Source: an uncultured Clostridia bacterium (GTDB lineage Bacteria; Bacillota; Clostridia; Oscillospirales; CAG-272). Taken from it: a stretch of DNA of 5,956 bases. The position numbers were made by a program, and so were the translations under genes. Where the stretch lies: positions 1-5,956 of the forward strand of contig CAMGRB010000098.1 in NCBI GenBank assembly GCA_946061315.1, given 5' to 3'. This document shows, piece by piece, positions 5,901 through 5,956 of the stretch. Each line of letters starts with the position of its first letter. The stretch's first letter is position 1. A model generated the notes under the pieces. That model was not told where the DNA came from, did not search any database, and saw only the letters and a program-made list of their open reading frames with translations.

Positions 5901-5956
5901 CCCCCTCTTGGATAGAAGCATTGAAGGCTCCCTCCGAGAGGGGGCTCCTGCGTAGC
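5901..5956. repeat. GC-rich palindromic element at the right edge (possible dispersed repeat), truncated
   Basis: CCCCCTCTTGG (5901-5911) pairs with CCGAGAGGGGG (5934-5944), 11 bp with one G-U pair. Alternatively, an inner hairpin GCTCCCTC (5927-5934), loop CGA, GAGGGGGC (5938-5945) can form. The following CTCCTGCGTAGC may be half of another palindrome cut by the window edge. The G/C-rich composition differs sharply from the A/T-rich spacer before it (5880-5900). No T-run follows inside the window, so it is not a standard terminator as seen. GC-rich palindromes of this style occur many times in some gut Clostridia genomes, which suggests a small mobile or dispersed repeat; that is inference from memory. 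Confidence 0.5.

Noticed and set aside
5901..5945. Intrinsic terminator of trpXYZ
   Set aside because: The stem is strong, but the bases after it are CTCCTGCGTAGC with no T-run inside the window, so I list it as a palindromic repeat.

Overview
The window looks like a chromosomal segment of a Clostridia-type Firmicute, perhaps an uncultured gut Oscillospirales/Christensenellales-like organism. The evidence is strong AAGGAG/GGAGG ribosome binding sites, consensus sigma-A promoters with extended -10 elements, A/T-rich intergenic DNA, frequent ATA isoleucine codons, a Clostridia-style T-box leader and a MutX-like NUDIX gene. The lineage is inferred from style, not from a marker gene.

Layout. (1) Positions 1-362, minus strand: the N-terminal 120 residues of an amidohydrolase-2 (TIM-barrel) protein that runs off the left edge. 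(2) Positions 363-515: a compact divergent control region with two good back-to-back promoters and a perfect 8-bp inverted repeat between them. (3) Positions 516-2741, plus strand: a tightly packed four-gene operon made of a MutX-like NUDIX hydrolase, a DUF523/TudS-like [4Fe-4S] protein, a Cof-type HAD phosphatase and an HD-domain phosphohydrolase. The genes overlap by 8 and 20 nt and are then separated by 1 nt. All four are small soluble enzymes of the kind that clean up or recycle damaged nucleotides and phosphometabolites; that shared role is inferred. (4) Positions 2742-3178: a gene-free control region holding a consensus promoter, a complete T-box riboswitch with a UGG (Trp) specifier and an intrinsic terminator, then a possible 10-codon leader ORF with its own strong ribosome binding site. 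(5) Positions 3179-5879: a three-gene ABC importer, trpX (lipoprotein), trpY (permease) and trpZ (ATPase). (6) Positions 5880-5956: a GC-rich palindromic element cut by the right edge.

How it works together. When tryptophan is scarce, uncharged tRNA-Trp should bind the T-box leader through the UGG specifier and the UGGU bulge. This stabilises the antiterminator and lets transcription enter trpXYZ, raising tryptophan uptake. The most striking feature is that TrpX, TrpY and TrpZ (894 residues together) contain no tryptophan at all, so the importer can be made when tRNA-Trp is uncharged. The only Trp codon seen in a plausible reading frame after the terminator is in the short leader ORF.

I found no CRISPR array, tRNA, rRNA, transposase or phage gene. 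The main systems are known families. The less ordinary points are the tryptophan-free importer, the Trp-codon leader ORF behind the T-box, and the four-gene hydrolase operon.
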